A DNA stretch of 35,316 bases from an uncultured Acidimicrobiales bacterium (GCA_902805655.1 CADCTF010000003.1:1-35316); one strand, 5' to 3'; shown: positions 1-7,654, counted from the stretch's first letter. Made by a program: numbers and translations. Notes: generated from the sequence alone by a model not told the origin.

Positions 1-1244
1 GCCCGAGCCACTCGCTCGAAGCGGGCTCGGACACGGAGGTTCGGTTGCTGCACCATGAACACGCCGGCGAGCTGTCGGGCCGGGTCGCTCCACGTCATGG
101 TGCCGAACGCCCCGCCCCACCCGAAGGCACCCGTCGCCCGAGCGCTCCTCGCCTTCTCGGCGTCGAGGACGACCTGCACGGTGTAGCCGAAGCCCACGCC
201 CTTCACCGGCTCGCGGAGCCCTCCGAAGAGGCCGCCGACGTGGTTGGTCGCCATGAGCTTCACCGTCTCGGGCCGCAGCACCTGCCGTCCGTCGAGGGTG
301 CCCAGGTTGGTGAGCATGCGCTCGAACTGCAGGTAGTCCGATGCCGTGCTCATGAGGCCGCCGGACCCCGAGAAGTAGGTGGTCGACGCCATCCGGTTGG
401 CGGTCGAGGGGTCGGCTCTCACCAGGCCGTCCTCGGTCTTGCGGTAGAGCGGGAGCAGTCGCTCGCGGCGGTCCTCGGGCAGCGCGAAGAAGGTGTCCTT
501 CATGCCGACGGGCTCGAAGATGTGCTCCTGCAGGTAGACGTCGAGGGGCTGCCCTGACACCAGCTCGACGATGTGACCGAGCACGTCGATGCCGGTGCCC
601 GGGCTGTACTGCCAGCGGCTGCCGGGCTGGAAGTCGAGCGGCACGCGCCCGAGCTGGGGGATGTAGGACGCCAGCGTGTCGCCGCGCTGGCGGCGCACCT
701 CCGACACCGCCGAGCCGAGGCCGCCGCTCAGCAGCCCCGAGGTGTGGGTGAGCAGGTCGCGCACGAGGATGTCGCGGTGGGCGGGGACGAGGTCGACCTC
801 GGGCGGCTGGTCGGGTCGCTCGCGCCGCACGCCCGTACCGGCTCCGAGGCTGACCGTGCCTTCGGGCGGGCCGGACGCGGCGTCGTCGGTCGTGGCCGAC
901 GGTGCCAGCTCGTCCGGCGAGGGCGTGGCGCCCACCTTCTTCACCGCCACCTTGGTGTCGCGGAACGTCGGAATGTACTTGTGCACCGGATCGTCAGGGC
1001 TGACCTTCCCCTGCTCGATCTGCTGCATCACGGCCACACCCACGACCGGCTTGGTGGACGATGCCATGCGGAAGACGGCGTCGATCGGCATCTCGACCCG
1101 GGCCTCGATGTCCTTCCACCCGTGGGCGTCGAAGTGCACGACCTCGCCCTTCAAGGCAAGGGCGGTGACAGCCCCGGAGATCTCCCCCGACTCCACCTGT
1201 GCGTCCATGAGGTCACTGATGCGCGACAGCTTCCCGTTCGACAT
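1..1244 (-). CDS. Serine hydrolase, beta-lactamase / class C-like esterase family (3' end outside window)
   Basis: This is the N-terminal 414 or so residues of a beta-lactamase-fold serine hydrolase (PF00144 type). Such proteins act as esterases, D-aminopeptidases or penicillin-recognising enzymes. The nucleophile motif S-x-x-K is visible as S62-S-T-K65, the second catalytic motif as Y213-S-P, and the family's late GWGGAFGT segment is near the truncated end. Residues 105-150 hold a Pro/Ala/Asp-rich insertion that looks disordered. No signal peptide is evident, so it is probably cytosolic. The ATG at 1244 is preceded by a GGGGGGA Shine-Dalgarno-like run, and a TAGGTT -10-like hexamer lies further upstream at 1283-1278. 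The gene runs off the left edge, so its end is not seen. The substrate cannot be inferred. Confidence 0.88.
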   Translation of the reverse strand, partial: MSNGKLSRISDLMDAQVESGEISGAVTALALKGEVVHFDAHGWKDIEARVEMPIDAVFRMASSTKPVVGVAVMQQIEQGKVSPDDPVHKYIPTFRDTKVAVKKVGATPSPDELAPSATTDDAASGPPEGTVSLGAGTGVRRERPDQPPEVDLVPAHRDILVRDLLTHTSGLLSGGLGSAVSEVRRQRGDTLASYIPQLGRVPLDFQPGSRWQYSPGTGIDVLGHIVELVSGQPLDVYLQEHIFEPVGMKDTFFALPEDRRERLLPLYRKTEDGLVRADPSTANRMASTTYFSGSGGLMSTASDYLQFERMLTNLGTLDGRQVLRPETVKLMATNHVGGLFGGLREPVKGVGFGYTVQVVLDAEKARSARATGAFGWGGAFGTMTWSDPARQLAGVFMVQQPNLRVRARFERVAR

Positions 1245-1265
1245 GCGTCCCCCCGACCGACCTGG

Positions 1266-2135
1266 ATGTGGGGCGGGAACCTAACAACCGTGAATCCGCT
1301 GGACGAACCCCGCCTGCACCGCGACGCTGATCCAGTGCTGGCCAGCGAACCCGACGACGCGGTCGCCGTACCCCCCGTGGTGGGCGCGTTCGCAGCGGGC
1401 CGACCGGTGAAGGCGGTGTGGCGCAACACGCTCGGCGGGCTGACCTTCGAGGTCGGCGTCCGGCCGGACCACTGCTTCGTGAAGTGGTCACCACGATCGA
1501 GTGGGATCGACCTGGGCGCGGAGATCGCGCGGCTCGAGTGGGCCGGGCGGTTCACGTCCGTGCCCCGCATCGTCGGGCACGGCTCCGACGACGACGCGTC
1601 CTGGATGATCTCCGAACCGCTACCGGGCGACAACGCGGTGACGACCCGCTGGAAGGCCGACCCGGCCACGGCGGTGGCCGCCATGGGGGAGGGACTCCGG
1701 GCCCTTCACGAGGCCCTACCGGTGGAGGGATGCCCCTTCGACTGGTCGCTCGAGTCGCGTCTGCGATGGACGCGCCAGGCGGCCCGGCTCGGCCTGCTCG
1801 ACCCGAGCCGCTGGCACGAGGAGCACCAAGGCCTGGGCATCGACGGGGCGCTGGCGCTGCTCGCCGAGCCGCCCGACCTCGACCGAGTGGTGGTCTGTCA
1901 CGGGGACTCCTGCGCGCCGAACACGCTCATCGGTGAGGACGGCAGGTGGTGCGGCCACGTGGACCTGGGGACGATGGGCACCGCCGATCGGTGGGCCGAC
2001 CTCGCCGTCGCATCGTGGAGCACCGCCTGGAACTACGGACCGGGTTGGGAGGTGGTGCTGCTCGACGCCTATGGCATCGCGCCGGACGCCGAGCGGACCC
2101 GCTACTACCGCCTGCTGTGGGACCTCGGGCCCTGA
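1266..2135 (+). CDS. APH(3')-like aminoglycoside/small-molecule phosphotransferase
   Basis: This is a 289-residue kinase of the aminoglycoside 3'-phosphotransferase family, which transfers phosphate from ATP to a hydroxyl group. The sequence shows the nucleotide-binding Lys in FVKW (K73), the Brenner catalytic motif H212-G-D214-S-C-A-P-N219, and the metal-binding HVDLG (D233) followed by DRWADLA. That arrangement matches APH(3') enzymes more closely than fructosamine or choline kinases. The reading frame is open far upstream, but homology starts only near 1290. ATG at 1266 is used here; GTG at 1290, behind a GGGCGGG stretch, is an alternative giving eight fewer residues. It diverges from the serine hydrolase. 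No transposon ends flank it, so it looks like a resident chromosomal gene. Resistance activity is not shown by sequence alone. Confidence 0.85.
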   Translation: MWGGNLTTVNPLDEPRLHRDADPVLASEPDDAVAVPPVVGAFAAGRPVKAVWRNTLGGLTFEVGVRPDHCFVKWSPRSSGIDLGAEIARLEWAGRFTSVPRIVGHGSDDDASWMISEPLPGDNAVTTRWKADPATAVAAMGEGLRALHEALPVEGCPFDWSLESRLRWTRQAARLGLLDPSRWHEEHQGLGIDGALALLAEPPDLDRVVVCHGDSCAPNTLIGEDGRWCGHVDLGTMGTADRWADLAVASWSTAWNYGPGWEVVLLDAYGIAPDAERTRYYRLLWDLGP

Positions 2136-2141
2136 CGCAAG

Positions 2142-2173
2142 CGAGCCCGGCACCTCGTGGGGCGCCGGGCTCG
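2142..2173. terminator. Bidirectional intrinsic terminator hairpin
   Basis: A perfect 10-bp inverted repeat (CGAGCCCGGC at 2142-2151 and its complement at 2164-2173, 12-nt loop) sits between the converging APH-like gene and erpA. No strong U-tract follows, as is common in high-GC actinobacteria. Confidence 0.6.
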
Positions 2174-2199
2174 GGTCGCTGTGAAGCAGAGCTAGAAGC

Positions 2200-2544
2200 T
2201 CAGCTGAACGATTGGCCGCAACCGCACGTGCGCTGGGCGTTCGGGTTGTTGATGGCGAAGCCCGCACCCTGCAGACCGTCCTTGAAGTCGAGGCTCGCAC
2301 CGGACAGCAGCTTGGAGCTGGTGGAGTCGACGAGCACCTTCACGGTGCCGAAGGAGAGCTCGACGTCGTCGTCGTTGACGTCGCTGTCGAAGAACATCTC
2401 GTAGCTGAACCCCGAGCACCCACCGGGGCGAACGGCGACGCGCAGCGCGAGATCGTCCTGACCCTCCTGGGCGATGAGCTCGGCCACCTTGGTGATGGCG
2501 GTATCGGTCAGGGTGATGGTGTCGCTGGTCTCGGTGACGCTCAC
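2200..2544 (-). CDS. erpA: Iron-sulphur cluster insertion protein, ErpA/IscA (HesB) family
   Basis: This 114-residue A-type carrier accepts an Fe-S cluster from a scaffold and passes it to apo-proteins in the cytosol. The three cluster-ligating cysteines are present: C43 in GGCSGF and the C-terminal C107-G-C109 pair. Length is normal for the family. The GTG start at 2544 is decided by a strong AGGAGG Shine-Dalgarno five nucleotides upstream. It lies 33 bp downstream of the SufR-like regulator on the same strand, so the two probably form one unit. Mrp, a second Fe-S biogenesis factor, is encoded on the other side of the regulator. ErpA versus IscA cannot be separated with certainty by sequence reading. 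Confidence 0.93.
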   Translation of the reverse strand: MSVTETSDTITLTDTAITKVAELIAQEGQDDLALRVAVRPGGCSGFSYEMFFDSDVNDDDVELSFGTVKVLVDSTSSKLLSGASLDFKDGLQGAGFAINNPNAQRTCGCGQSFS

Positions 2545-2577
2545 GGGTTCCTCCTGCGAGTGTTGGTGGACAAGATG

Positions 2578-3228
2578 CTACCGGGCAATCAGGTCAACGC
2601 GACAGGGGTCCCTATCCGCCAGGGTGGCGAAGTCGGTGACCCGAGCGCCGCCCAGCTCGTCGACGAAGCCCTCGACCATGCCCCGGTGGAGGTTGCAGAC
2701 GAGGTCCGGATAGAGCTCGGCCAGCTCCCGGAACGGGCAGTGGGTGAACGCGATCGAGGTGCCGGCGCCCTCGCTGCCGGCCGCCGGATCGAAGCCGAGC
2801 TCGGCCAGCGCGTCGACCAGCGCCTCCACACAGGGACGGCCGGCGCGCTTGGCGGCGGCGGCCCGGCCCTGGTCCCACCCCATGGCGGCCACGTCCTCCG
2901 GGTCGGGGGCGGCGAAGGCGGCCACGTCGGCCAGCATGCGGGCCATGAGCTGCCAGCTGGGTGGCTCGAGGCCCAGCGCCGGTGCGTCGGGGGCGGGCGA
3001 GTACCGATGCTGCGGGCGGCCCACCGAACCCCGGCCGGTGACCTGCACCTGCAGCAGGCCCACCTCCCTCATGCGCTCGAGGTGCGGCCGCACCGTGTTG
3101 GGGTGCAGCTCGAGGTGCTCGGAGATCTCCGCGGTGGTCAACGCCACCTGCGAGCGGGCCAGCTCCAGGTAGATCGCGTAGCGGGTGTTGTCGGCCAACG
3201 CCTTGAGCACGGCCAACCGATCGGTCAC
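2578..3228 (-). CDS. SufR-like / ArsR-type winged-helix regulator with candidate Fe-S cysteines
   Basis: This is a roughly 216-residue transcription factor. The N-terminal 80 residues form a winged helix-turn-helix (TTAEISEHLELHPNTVRPHL is the recognition region). The C-terminal half carries conserved cysteines in the pattern C-x13-C-x30-C, beginning at the HCPF motif, as in the SufR/COG2345 group whose members bind a [4Fe-4S] cluster. The GTG at 3228 is preferred because a TAAAAT -10 element ends seven nucleotides upstream. An ATG at 3237, adding three residues, would overlap that -10 and is less likely if the promoter is used. It sits upstream of erpA and divergent to mrp, so control of Fe-S biogenesis and autoregulation through the palindrome at 3235-3262 are the natural inferences. 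Confidence 0.85.
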   Translation of the reverse strand: MTDRLAVLKALADNTRYAIYLELARSQVALTTAEISEHLELHPNTVRPHLERMREVGLLQVQVTGRGSVGRPQHRYSPAPDAPALGLEPPSWQLMARMLADVAAFAAPDPEDVAAMGWDQGRAAAAKRAGRPCVEALVDALAELGFDPAAGSEGAGTSIAFTHCPFRELAELYPDLVCNLHRGMVEGFVDELGGARVTDFATLADRDPCRVDLIAR

Positions 3229-3234
3229 GGACCA

Positions 3235-3262
3235 CATTTTACCGCTCTCGGCCGGTAAAATG
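3235..3262. promoter_or_regulatory. Palindromic divergent promoter/operator between SufR-like gene and mrp
   Basis: A perfect 10-bp inverted repeat (CATTTTACCG at 3235-3244, CGGTAAAATG at 3253-3262) is separated by 8 bp. Each arm contains a TAAAAT -10 hexamer pointing outward: minus strand 3241-3236 toward GTG 3228 (7-nt spacer), plus strand 3256-3261 toward ATG 3272 (10-nt spacer). A regulator bound to both arms would cover both -10 boxes. Confidence 0.75.
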
Positions 3263-3271
3263 CCAAGGGCC

Positions 3272-4456
3272 ATGCCTTCCACCTCGCTCCTGCCCACCGA
3301 AGCGGTCACCAACGCCCTGCGCGGTGTGATCGACCCCGAGCTCGGCGACAACGTCGTCGACCTCGGCATGGTGAAGGGCTTCGACTGGATCGAGGACGGC
3401 TGGCTCGAGGTGCGCCTGTCCCTCACCACCGCCGGCTGTCCGTTGCGATCACAGCTCCAGGACGACGTCAAGAGGCGCGTGGGGAGCGTCCAGGGGGTCG
3501 ACCAGGTCAAGGTCACCTTCGGCGAGATGACCGCGGAGCAGAAGAAGCAGCTCATGGCCCGTGCCCGTTGGAAGGCGCAGGAGAACAGCGAGGTGTCCAC
3601 CGACATCCCGCCGACCACACGCGTCGTGGCCATCGCCTCCGGCAAGGGCGGCGTGGGCAAGTCGTCCGTCTCGGCCAACCTGGCCGTCGCGCTCGCGGCC
3701 CGGGGCCTCACCGTGGGTGTGCTCGACGCCGACATCGGGGGCTTCTCGATCCCCCGCATGCTGGGCTTCGACGGCCGCATGCAGGCCGAGAACAAGAAGA
3801 TCGTGCCACTCGAGAAGGCGGTTGGCCCCGGCGTGGTGAAGATCGTCTCCATGGGCTCGATCGAGGGCGCCGAGGAGGACGAGGCCGTGATGCTCCGGGG
3901 CCTCATGCTGAACCGGGCCGTGCAGCACTTCCTCGAGGATGTGCGGTGGGGGCACCTCGACTACCTGCTCATCGACATGCCGCCGGGTACGAGCGACATC
4001 CAGATGGGGCTGGCCCGCATGCTGCCCCGCACCGAGATGCTCATCGTCACCACGCCCGCGGTGGCTGCCCAGAAGGTGGCCGCCCGTGCCGCCGACATGG
4101 CCCGCAAGGGGTACCTCCGCGTGGCCGGGGTGATCGAGAACATGAGCGCCTTCGTCTGCGACCACGGGGAGTCCTACGCCCTGTTCGGCAGCGGCGGAGG
4201 TCAGCGGCTGGCGGAGTCGGTCGGCGTTGACCTGCTCGGCTCCATCCCGCTCGATCCCCGGGTGGCGAGTGGAGGCGACGCCGGAGCTCCGGCGGCACTC
4301 GATCCCACGACGCCCGTGGGGTCCGCGTTCGCCACGTTGGCCGAGCGCATCGCCACCGACGCAGTGCCGCTGGTGGAGATGCAGAGCTGCACGGCCCGGC
4401 TGCTGGATGCAGTGACCGAGGCGCTCGGGCCCCCGACGGCCGCCTCGGCGCAGTGA
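3272..4456 (+). CDS. mrp: Mrp/ApbC-family Fe-S cluster carrier ATPase with N-terminal MIP18 domain
   Basis: This 394-residue P-loop ATPase is predicted to bind and transfer Fe-S clusters in the cytosol. Residues 5-90 form a MIP18/DUF59 domain (VIDPELGDNVVDLGMV). Residues 115-370 form the Mrp ATPase with deviant Walker A G124-K-G-G-V-G-K-S131 and DMPPGTSD switch. The usual C-terminal CxxC is reduced to a single Cys (FVCDHGES), so a bridging cluster would need another ligand. ATG at 3272 fits the -10 element at 3256-3261; ATG 3260 overlaps that element. The TGA stop overlaps the GTG of the histidine kinase (GTGA, 4453-4456), implying translational coupling. It diverges from the SufR-like gene. 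Confidence 0.93.
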   Translation: MPSTSLLPTEAVTNALRGVIDPELGDNVVDLGMVKGFDWIEDGWLEVRLSLTTAGCPLRSQLQDDVKRRVGSVQGVDQVKVTFGEMTAEQKKQLMARARWKAQENSEVSTDIPPTTRVVAIASGKGGVGKSSVSANLAVALAARGLTVGVLDADIGGFSIPRMLGFDGRMQAENKKIVPLEKAVGPGVVKIVSMGSIEGAEEDEAVMLRGLMLNRAVQHFLEDVRWGHLDYLLIDMPPGTSDIQMGLARMLPRTEMLIVTTPAVAAQKVAARAADMARKGYLRVAGVIENMSAFVCDHGESYALFGSGGGQRLAESVGVDLLGSIPLDPRVASGGDAGAPAALDPTTPVGSAFATLAERIATDAVPLVEMQSCTARLLDAVTEALGPPTAASAQ

Positions 4457-5451
4457 CCCCGGAGGGCACCGATCGCTTCTCGGCCGTGCTCGGCGCCCTG
4501 CAGGACGGGCTGGCCATCATCGAGGACGGACGGGTCGTCGTCTGGAACCGGGCCGCCGCCGCGCTCACGGGGCACCCGGCGGCAGAGGTGATCGGCGGAC
4601 CATCACCGTCCGTCCTCCGCCATGGTGCCGGTGGCGCCACCGTCACGGCGGTCACGGGCGAGGACGGTCGCCAGCGCTGGCTCGAGACGGTGAAGACCGA
4701 CCTGCCCGACGGTCGAGGCGAGCTCTGGCTCCTGCGCGACCTCACAGATCAGCACGCGCTGGACGAAGCCAAGACACTGTTCTTCGCCACCACCGGCCAC
4801 GAGCTGAAGACGCCGCTCACCGTCGTCCGCGGGCTGGCCGGCACCCTACGGCAGCACTGGCCGGCCATGACGACGGACCAGCGCGACGAAGCTCTGGCCA
4901 CCATCGAGCGGCGGGCCGAGCACCTCGACCAGCTGATCGAGCGAATCCTCGTGGGCAGCCGGGTGGAGGCAGGGGCCTTCGTGGTGAGCGTCGCACCGTG
5001 CGAGCTGTCCCATGTCATCCATGACGCGGTCGCAGGCTTCTCGTCGGTCTCCGCTCGTCACACCATCGAGGTGTCGGCCGACGACGAGCTGCCGCTGGTG
5101 CGCGGTGACCGTCAGGCGCTCGACACGATCCTCAGCCACCTGATCGACAACGCCCTCAAGTACTCGCCCGAGGGCGGCACCATCACCGTGCTGGCCAGGT
5201 CGGCGCCCGGTGCCGAGCGGGTGGTGGTGGAGGTGAGCGACCCTGGCATCGGCATCGAGGGAGACCTGACGCCCCTGCTCAAGCCCTTCGTGCAGGCCGA
5301 CAACGGCGCCAACCGTCGCTTCGGCGGCGTCGGCATCGGTCTCTACGTGGTGGAGCGCCTCATCGACACGCTGGGCGGGGAGATCTGGGCCGAGCCGCGC
5401 GCCGAAGGACCAGGCACGACGGTCTCCGTCGCCATCCCCGTGTGGAGCTGA
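4453..5451 (+). CDS. Cytosolic PAS-domain sensor histidine kinase, no adjacent response regulator
   Basis: This 332-residue kinase has a PAS domain at about residues 6-95, a HisKA dimerisation/phosphoacceptor domain with H116 in TGHELKTPL, and a HATPase domain. The ATPase shows the N box (N233 in LIDNALKYSP), G1 box DPGIG (263-267) and G2 box GVGIGLYVV. No transmembrane segment is present, so it senses an internal signal. The start codon overlaps the mrp stop by four bases. No response regulator lies nearby on this strand; the lone receiver at 15517 is far away. Because it is coupled to an Fe-S carrier and lies under the same palindromic promoter, redox or Fe-S status is a plausible input, but the PAS has no obvious cofactor-ligand motif. 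Confidence 0.9.
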   Translation: MTPEGTDRFSAVLGALQDGLAIIEDGRVVVWNRAAAALTGHPAAEVIGGPSPSVLRHGAGGATVTAVTGEDGRQRWLETVKTDLPDGRGELWLLRDLTDQHALDEAKTLFFATTGHELKTPLTVVRGLAGTLRQHWPAMTTDQRDEALATIERRAEHLDQLIERILVGSRVEAGAFVVSVAPCELSHVIHDAVAGFSSVSARHTIEVSADDELPLVRGDRQALDTILSHLIDNALKYSPEGGTITVLARSAPGAERVVVEVSDPGIGIEGDLTPLLKPFVQADNGANRRFGGVGIGLYVVERLIDTLGGEIWAEPRAEGPGTTVSVAIPVWS

Positions 5452-5470
5452 GAGGGGCGGCTGCCCTCAG
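5448..5470. terminator. Weak hairpin spanning two convergent stop codons
   Basis: CTGAG at 5448-5452 pairs with CTCAG at 5466-5470, extended by two G-C pairs after a bulged A. Both the kinase stop and the metallo-hydrolase stop lie in the stem, so it may serve as a compact terminator. Confidence 0.35.
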
Positions 5471-6321
5471 GCCCCGACGGGTCCGGGTGTCGGTTCCCAG
5501 ACCCCACAGTCGAGGTCGTCTCGGGCATCGCTGATGGCCCGGCCGTCGTCTTCGAGCTTGCGCAGGTGAGCCCAGAGCGAGCGGCGGGCGATCGGGTGCA
5601 GGGCTTCGGCGACGTCCTGGTAGACGGCCGGCACCAGCTCGTCGACCGTGGCCCGGCCGATGGCGGACAGCGCAGCTGCAACGGTCTCCTCCCGAGCCAA
5701 GCGGTGGGTCACGTACTCCTGCACCTTCGCCATGGGGTCGTCGATCACGGCGCCGTGGCCGGGCGCGATGGTCCTGATGTCCATGTCGTCGAGGCGGCGG
5801 AGGGACGACAGGTACGCGCCCATGTCACCGTCCGGCGGGCCGATCGCCACGGTGGACCCGCTGATGATGTGGTCACCGGAGAACAGCAGGTGCTCGTCCT
5901 CCAGGAGGTAGCACAGGTGGTTCGACGCGTGGCCCGGCGTGTGCAACGCCTTCAGCCGGAACTCGCCCGCCTCGAGGACCCATCCGTCCTTGATCTCGCG
6001 ATCGGGCGAGAAGCCGTCCCGCTCGTCGAAGCCCAGCACGGTGACGTCCGGCGACAGGCGGTCCCGCAGGTCGGCGGCGCCCGACGAGTGATCGGGATGA
6101 GTCTGGGTCACGAGGATCCAGCGGATGCGGTCTCCGCCGGCGGCCACGATGTCGTCGAGGTGCTCGGGGGTGTCGGGGCCGGGATCGATGACGGCGATCT
6201 GGTCCACACCGACCAGATAGGTGTTGGTGCCGGGGCCGGTCATGACGCTCGGGTTGGGGGCCAGGATCCTGCGCACGAGGGGCGACAGAGCGGTGGTGAC
6301 GCCAGCCTGGAGGTCAGTCAT
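5467..6321 (-). CDS. Metallo-beta-lactamase-fold hydrolase, LACTB2-like, with C-terminal winged helix
   Basis: This 284-residue protein has an N-terminal MBL domain (to about residue 200) and a C-terminal winged-helix tail typical of the LACTB2/Rv3677c group. Members are ribonucleases or thioester hydrolases. The metal motif normally reads H-x-H-x-D-H, but here it is Q73-T-H75-P-D77-H78, so the first zinc ligand is Gln. The other ligands (TPGHASNH, SGDHII, APGHG) are present. ATG at 6321 overlaps the stop of the NUDIX gene (ATGA), indicating coupling in an fxsA-NUDIX-MBL operon. The fold is certain; activity is uncertain because of the missing ligand. Confidence 0.9.
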   Translation of the reverse strand: MTDLQAGVTTALSPLVRRILAPNPSVMTGPGTNTYLVGVDQIAVIDPGPDTPEHLDDIVAAGGDRIRWILVTQTHPDHSSGAADLRDRLSPDVTVLGFDERDGFSPDREIKDGWVLEAGEFRLKALHTPGHASNHLCYLLEDEHLLFSGDHIISGSTVAIGPPDGDMGAYLSSLRRLDDMDIRTIAPGHGAVIDDPMAKVQEYVTHRLAREETVAAALSAIGRATVDELVPAVYQDVAEALHPIARRSLWAHLRKLEDDGRAISDARDDLDCGVWEPTPGPVGA

Positions 6322-7199
6322 CCGGGGTTCTCCTCCTCATCGGTGGCGACGGTCGGTCCGCCCGGTTGACCCGGCAGGGGCTGACCCTCGCGCAGGCCTT
6401 CGCCCGCCGTGTCGTACCCGTCATCACCGGGCAGCACGATGCGCGTGCCGCCTCCGTCCTCGATGAGCCGGGGCTGGATGGCCGGCACCTCGCCGATCGA
6501 CTGCGCGTGAGCCAGCAGGTCGGCGCTGCGATCGAACCGTCCGATCGCCTGCAGGTTGCGGATCGTCGGGGCGATCATGTCGATCTCGCCCCGCCGGTGC
6601 CGGTCGAGCGCCTCGGCCGGCCGCACCCAGATGTGCGCGATGGTCTCGCGGTCGTCGTGCAGCGGGACCTGCTCGGGCGGGGCAGCGGCCACGAAGAAGC
6701 GCGTGTCGTAGCGACGAGGCGGGCCTTCGGGGGTGATCCAGTGGGCGAAGTAGTGGATCTGGTCGACGGCGAGCACCAGGCCCTCGCGGAGGCACATGTC
6801 CACCAGCCGCAGGTCGCCACGATCGACTGCCTCGCGGTGCACCCGAAAGCGCTCGGCCACCTCCGGGTCGGCGAAGGAGACGATCTTGCCGTCGCGGTCG
6901 CAGGCCAAGAGCACGCCGGCCTCCTCGAAGCTCTCACGGATGGCGGCGACCCAGTAGGCGAGGCCGCCGAAGCCGACGTCGAGCCGCCGGCTCGCAGCCT
7001 CGTCCGATCGTCCGGCCGTGACGGCTCCCAGATCGAGGTGGCGGTCGGCGTCGTCGACCGCCCCGCCGGGGAACACGTAGGCACCGGCGACGAAGGCCGA
7101 CGAGAGGTTCCGCTGCACCATGAAGACCTCGAGCCCGTCGGCGCCGTCCCTGACCAGCATCACCGTGGCTGCGTCCCGCACCTCGACGGGGCTCACCAC
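6318..7199 (-). CDS. NUDIX hydrolase (NUDT19/large-insertion subfamily)
   Basis: This 293-residue protein belongs to the NUDIX superfamily, which hydrolyses nucleoside diphosphates linked to another moiety, including CoA-type substrates. The catalytic signature is visible as YVFPGGAVDD followed, after an unusually long insert of about 35 residues, by R88-E-S-F-E92-E93-AG. A long spacing of this kind is typical of NUDT7/NUDT19-like enzymes. The C-terminal 50 residues are low-complexity, acidic and glycine-rich. The GTG start at 7199 overlaps the end of fxsA by 7 bases; a second GTG at 7196 is equally possible. It is the middle gene of a three-gene operon. Confidence 0.87.
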   Translation of the reverse strand: MVSPVEVRDAATVMLVRDGADGLEVFMVQRNLSSAFVAGAYVFPGGAVDDADRHLDLGAVTAGRSDEAASRRLDVGFGGLAYWVAAIRESFEEAGVLLACDRDGKIVSFADPEVAERFRVHREAVDRGDLRLVDMCLREGLVLAVDQIHYFAHWITPEGPPRRYDTRFFVAAAPPEQVPLHDDRETIAHIWVRPAEALDRHRRGEIDMIAPTIRNLQAIGRFDRSADLLAHAQSIGEVPAIQPRLIEDGGGTRIVLPGDDGYDTAGEGLREGQPLPGQPGGPTVATDEEENPG

Positions 7200-7579
7200 T
7201 GATCTATCCGAGTGACGCCGGCCCGCCGGGCCAGGCGGCGCGTCGCCACCGCACGGACGACCGCACGCACCCGAGGGACGAGCAGCAGCAGGCCGAGCAG
7301 GTCGGTGAGGAAGCCGGGAGTGAGCAGAAGCGCACCGGCGAAGAGGATCAGCAGGCCGTCAACGATCTCTGCGCCGGGCACAGAGCCCATGCGCATGGCC
7401 GACTGACCACGCCTCAGCACTCCCACGCCTTCGCGCTTCACCAGCCAGGCGCCGGCCACGCTCACCAGCACGAGGACGGCGATGGTGGGGATCGCCCCCA
7501 CGGCGTCACCCACCTGGATGAGCACGAACAGCTCCAGGAACGGCACCACCAGGAAGAGCAGGGCCAGCAGCGCGAACAC
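7193..7579 (-). CDS. fxsA: FxsA-family small membrane protein
   Basis: This is a roughly 128-residue integral membrane protein of the FxsA family (PF04186; the E. coli member is linked to phage exclusion, with an unclear biochemical role). Hydrophobic segments occupy residues 1-20, about 28-47 and 70-95, with the family's G-x-L-L-x-x-P-G-F-L-T-D core (LLTPGFLTDLLG). The C-terminus is basic and predicted to be cytosolic. Two GTG codons are possible starts. The one at 7579 sits six nucleotides after a TAGGCT -10 element and is preferred; the one at 7582 would leave only three. It leads the operon with the NUDIX and MBL genes and diverges from the trypsin-fold gene. Confidence 0.9.
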   Translation of the reverse strand: MFALLALLFLVVPFLELFVLIQVGDAVGAIPTIAVLVLVSVAGAWLVKREGVGVLRRGQSAMRMGSVPGAEIVDGLLILFAGALLLTPGFLTDLLGLLLLVPRVRAVVRAVATRRLARRAGVTRIDQW

Positions 7580-7585
7580 CACTGG

Positions 7586-7591
7586 AGCCTA
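7586..7591 (-). promoter_or_regulatory. Putative -10 element (TAGGCT) for fxsA operon
   Basis: TAGGCT on the minus strand ends six nucleotides before GTG 7579. This predicts a leaderless transcript. Confidence 0.5.
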
Positions 7592-7654
7592 CCTACGGCC
7601 TGGCGAGGGCCGTCGCCGGCCGGTGCGTGCCCAGGAGGCCGCAAGTGGGCGCAT

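Noticed and set aside
573-1265. Upstream extension of the APH-like reading frame
   Set aside because: It lies antisense to the serine hydrolase, and kinase homology begins only after about 1290.
7633-7638. AGGAGG as ribosome-binding site for the trypsin-fold gene
   Set aside because: It is about 30 nt from ATG 7668 with no start codon in frame near it; a -10 element lies between.
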